The notes under the pieces: generated by a model
The model's input: only the letters and a program-made list of their open reading frames with translations
What the model was told of the DNA's origin: nothing
Databases searched by the model: none
Made by a program: the position numbers and the translations under genes
Shown: positions 61,993 to 64,000 of the stretch, one piece after another
Numbering within the stretch: position 1 is the first letter of the stretch
Layout: each line of letters begins with the position of its first letter
Assembly: GCF_006539185.1 (NCBI RefSeq)
Contig: NZ_BJMN01000021.1
Location: 1-64,000, forward strand
DNA from: Streptomyces gardneri
GTDB lineage: Bacteria > Actinomycetota > Actinomycetes > Streptomycetales > Streptomycetaceae
Length of the DNA stretch: 64,000 nt
Direction of reading: 5' to 3'

Positions 61993-62468
61993 GGTTTCGG
62001 GTTCTCCAGGAACTTCTCGAACGGCAGGGGGCCGAGTGACTCGAGATCGGCGGACACGTCGAAGAGGGGCCGGTAGCCGGTCGCCAGATAGAGGCCCCTG
62101 GCCTCCGGCTGACGCGGACCGGTCGTCAGATAGACACGGGTGTAGCCGCGGGCGGCGGCCTCGCGTTCGAGCACGGTGAGGACACGGCGGGCCAGCCCGC
62201 GCCTGCGGTGTGCCGAGTGGGTCCAGATCCTCTTCAGCTCGGCGGTGTGCTCGTCGTAGCGGCGGTACGCGCCTCCGGCCACGGGCCGGCCCTGCTCCAG
62301 GAGGAGCAGGAAGGTGCCGTGCGGAGGGGCGAACTCCTCGGTCGGGTAGCGGCTCAGGTCGTCGGCGGTGCCGTACCGGGTCGTGTACTCGTGCGCCAGC
62401 TCGTCGAGGAGCGGGCGCGCCAAAGGGTCGGTGGTCGTGGTCCGGCGTACGGACAACGTGAACGTCAT
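61989..62468 (-). CDS. GNAT family acetyltransferase
   Basis: 159 residues. Acetyl-CoA binding motif A RIWTHSAHRRRGLARRVL near 80-97, followed by GYTRVYLTTGPRQPEARGLY and GYRPLFDV. Transfers acetyl to an amine, unknown which; it could acetylate an amino acid or thiol compound taken up by the adjoining transporter. Start with aagga five bases upstream. First full gene of the minus unit, after the leader peptide. Confidence 0.85.
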   Translation of the reverse strand: MTFTLSVRRTTTTDPLARPLLDELAHEYTTRYGTADDLSRYPTEEFAPPHGTFLLLLEQGRPVAGGAYRRYDEHTAELKRIWTHSAHRRRGLARRVLTVLEREAAARGYTRVYLTTGPRQPEARGLYLATGYRPLFDVSADLESLGPLPFEKFLENPKP

Positions 62469-62631
62469 GAAGGTCCTTCAGGACGAAGGAGGGCAAAAGG
62501 GCAGGGCGAGGGGAGGGAAGAGCTCAGGCAGCCACGAAGGGCTCAGGCACCGGCAGGGGGCCCGGGTGTGAAGGCGCCGCGGAGAACAGCACGCGGGCAG
62601 GGAAGAACTGCGGGCAGAGCGGAGGGTCGGC

Positions 62632-62700
62632 TCAACAGGAAGAGGACCACACGCGACCGAAGTCGATGTGGGAGCGCTTGACCAGCTGCTGCGGATGCAT
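62632..62700 (-). CDS. Cys-terminating leader peptide (attenuator-type) upstream of GNAT/SBP genes
   Basis: 22 codons from ATG 62700, or 29 from ATG 62721 in the same frame. The peptide ends RSHIDFGRVWSSSC and stops. This matches the Streptomyces putative leader peptides I know from upstream of sulfur-uptake genes, which carry an R-x-HID-x-x-R core and end in one or more Cys. Translation stalling at the Cys codon under cysteine shortage could control the downstream genes. The 163 bases between the peptide stop and the GNAT start may hold the attenuator; I found no clean hairpin there. Too short for normal gene finders. Confidence 0.7.
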   Translation of the reverse strand: MHPQQLVKRSHIDFGRVWSSSC

Positions 62701-62772
62701 GGGCCCCAGTGGAACAGGCATCCGTGCGGACGTCAACCACGATGAGACGTACGGCTCACAGTGCGGACACCC

Positions 62773-62803
62773 TTGACAGCAGGGCGTGTTGACCGCATAG
62801 CCT
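62773..62803 (+). promoter_or_regulatory. Promoter for the amino-acid permease gene
   Basis: -35 ttgaca (62773-62778), -10 tagcct (62798-62803) with 19 bases between, or catagc with 17. About 100 bases before the permease ATG. Confidence 0.55.
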
Positions 62804-62903
62804 CGAAGGAGCGGATCGGGCTGAGGGGCCCGGATCCGTGCTCAGTGCGTGTGAAGGCGCACCCCGTGTTCGATCCGCCCCCTGGCATCCACGGAGCCTT
62901 CGC

Positions 62904-63761
62904 ATGACCACGCCCCTCGCCACCCTCGTCAAGACCGACTCCACGGCCCCGCCCGCCGAGCCGCCTCCGCGCGTCGTCCCCACCCGTCGCGCCGGACAGT
63001 GGGTCACCGCGGCCGTCGTCCTCGTCCTCCTCGGCCTCGGACTCCTCTCGGTCGTCCGCAACAAGGCCTTCCAATGGGACGTCGTCGCGCAGTACTTCAC
63101 CTCCGCGTCCGTCCTGCGCGGCCTCGGCCTCACCCTGTGGCTGACCGCCCTCGTGATGGCGCTGGGTTTCCTCCTCGGCACCCTGCTCGCCGTCTTCCGC
63201 CTGTCCGCCAACCCCGTGCTGCGCGCGGTCAGCTGGGGCTACGTCTGGTTCTTCCGGTCCACGCCGATCCTGGTCCAGCTGCTGTTCTGGTTCAACATCG
63301 GCGCGCTCTACCCGACCGTCCTCGGCGTGCACACGGTCAACCTCCTCGGCCCCGTCGCCGTCGCCGTCATCGGCCTCACCCTGCACGAGGCCGCCTACGC
63401 CGCCGAGGTCGTGCGCGGCGGCATCCTCTCCGTCGACCGCGGCCAGATCGAGGCCGCCCAGTCCCTCGGACTCGGCCGCCTGCGCCGGCTCACCCGGATC
63501 GTGCTGCCCCAGGCGATGCGCGCGATCGTCCCGCCCGCCGGGAACATGCTGATCGGCACCCTCAAGGGCACCTCGATCGTCTCCGTCATCGCCGTCCAGG
63601 ACCTGCTCTACTCGACCCAGCTCATCTACCACCGCACGTACGAGGTCATCCCGCTGCTCCTCGTCGCGACCCTCTGGTACGTCGCCGTCACCTCGGTCCT
63701 CAGCCTCGGACAGCACTACGTCGAGCGGTACTACGCCCGGGGCACGGGAGGTGCCCGATGA
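62904..63761 (+). CDS. Amino-acid ABC transporter permease (HisM/GlnP type)
   Basis: 285 residues. About five to six membrane segments after a Pro-rich start; the His/Glu/Gln TM-domain signature FFRSTPILVQLLFWFNIG and the EAA loop EAAYAAEVVRGGILSVDRGQ with GLGRLRRLTRIVLPQA are present. Moves the substrate delivered by the lipoprotein at 61015. No ATPase gene is in the window; it probably follows beyond the right edge. ATG with ggag eight bases upstream. Confidence 0.9.
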   Translation: MTTPLATLVKTDSTAPPAEPPPRVVPTRRAGQWVTAAVVLVLLGLGLLSVVRNKAFQWDVVAQYFTSASVLRGLGLTLWLTALVMALGFLLGTLLAVFRLSANPVLRAVSWGYVWFFRSTPILVQLLFWFNIGALYPTVLGVHTVNLLGPVAVAVIGLTLHEAAYAAEVVRGGILSVDRGQIEAAQSLGLGRLRRLTRIVLPQAMRAIVPPAGNMLIGTLKGTSIVSVIAVQDLLYSTQLIYHRTYEVIPLLLVATLWYVAVTSVLSLGQHYVERYYARGTGGAR

Positions 63762-64000
63762 GCACCCGTCCGAAGGGCCCCCGCCCCTCGATCGTCGTCG
63801 TGGGCGCCGGACCGCGCGGGACCGGCTTCCTCGAACGGCTCGCCGCGAGCCTGCCCGAGCTGTACGGCGACGACCCCCTCGACGTCCACCTCGTCGACCC
63901 GCACCCGCCCGGCCCGGGCCGGATCTGGCGCACCGAACAGTCCCCGCTGCTGTGGATGAACTCCCAGGCCGAGGACGTCACCATGTTCACCGACGAGACC
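63758..64000 (+). CDS. FAD/NAD(P)-binding protein (truncated by window edge)
   Basis: First 81 codons only. MSTRPKGPRPSIVVVGAGPRGTGFLERLA shows a GxGxxG-like dinucleotide fold; HLVDPHPPGPGRIWRTEQSPLLWMN matches the FAD-NAD(P)-binding (pfam13454-type) proteins. ATGA overlap with the permease, gggagg upstream. Likely an oxidoreductase acting on the imported amino-acid compound. Confidence 0.75.
   Translation, partial: MSTRPKGPRPSIVVVGAGPRGTGFLERLAASLPELYGDDPLDVHLVDPHPPGPGRIWRTEQSPLLWMNSQAEDVTMFTDET

Noticed and set aside
62543..62740. 65-codon minus-strand ORF overlapping the leader peptide
   Set aside because: Has no ribosome site or family resemblance; the overlapping short frame ending in SSSC fits a known leader-peptide pattern better.

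Overview
The window is high-GC actinobacterial chromosome and almost certainly Streptomyces. Evidence: strong G/C bias at third codon positions, many GTG and some TTG starts, ATGA/GTGA operon overlaps, Tat-type and lipobox export signals, and a gene order (tlyA-nadK-recN ... pyrG-Nudix ... ald-parA-scpA-scpB-rluB ... aroH-tyrA-cmk-plsC-der ... sepF-like) that is conserved in Streptomyces. From memory it runs parallel to roughly SCO1748-SCO1793 of S. coelicolor; I could not check this. No rRNA, tRNA, CRISPR array, prophage or insertion sequence was recognised.

Layout. 1-7.1 kb: 3' part of a TPR protein with a long Arg/Asp/Gly repeat region, a DUF1015 protein, a NagD-like HAD phosphatase, and an iron-siderophore ABC importer (two FecCD permeases plus ATPase) behind an iron box. 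7.1-12.1 kb: SCP2 protein, small acidic protein, tlyA, nadK, recN, MraY-like membrane protein. 12.2-21.7 kb: glycosyltransferase, then an apparent accessory insert (PucR regulator, APC permease, Tat-exported flavin amine oxidase, BBE-type FAD oxidase) and a GH15 glycosidase. 22.2-33 kb: core genes pyrG, Nudix, STAND/TPR protein, ald, parA with a small ribbon-helix-helix-like partner, scpA, scpB, rluB-type pseudouridine synthase.

33.1-36.1 kb: a compact NAD salvage operon (tiny ORF, NadR-like bifunctional enzyme, NrtR-type Nudix regulator, ADP-ribosylglycohydrolase) with an inverted repeat on its promoter -10. 36.1-43.1 kb: nucleotidyltransferase, Rieske lipoprotein, DUF952, YidB-like, aroH, tyrA, an intergenic repeat cluster, cmk, plsC, der. 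43.2-51.1 kb: two conserved unknowns, a leaderless Rpf-like secreted hydrolase, and a branched-chain-amino-acid-type ABC system whose two permeases and one ATPase are fused in a single protein.

51.1-59.3 kb: glycosyltransferase, WYL regulator, an orphan ctaD, I78 inhibitor-like protein, PAP2 phosphatase, DHA2 MFS pump, SepF-like protein (SflA). 59.6-64 kb: a DUF5685 protein with an extraordinary cysteine-rich tail, and a divergently split amino-acid uptake locus (substrate-binding lipoprotein plus GNAT on minus, permease plus FAD/NAD(P)-binding protein on plus). The minus arm is preceded by a very short leader peptide ending in Cys that gene finders would miss; it points to cysteine/sulfur control.

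Most interesting leads: the Cys-ending leader peptide (62632-62700), the 22-Cys tail of the DUF5685 protein, the NrtR-controlled NAD/ADP-ribose operon, the ParA/RHH pair, the LivH-LivM-LivG fusion with its tandem-repeat promoter, and the intergenic repeat cluster upstream of cmk.
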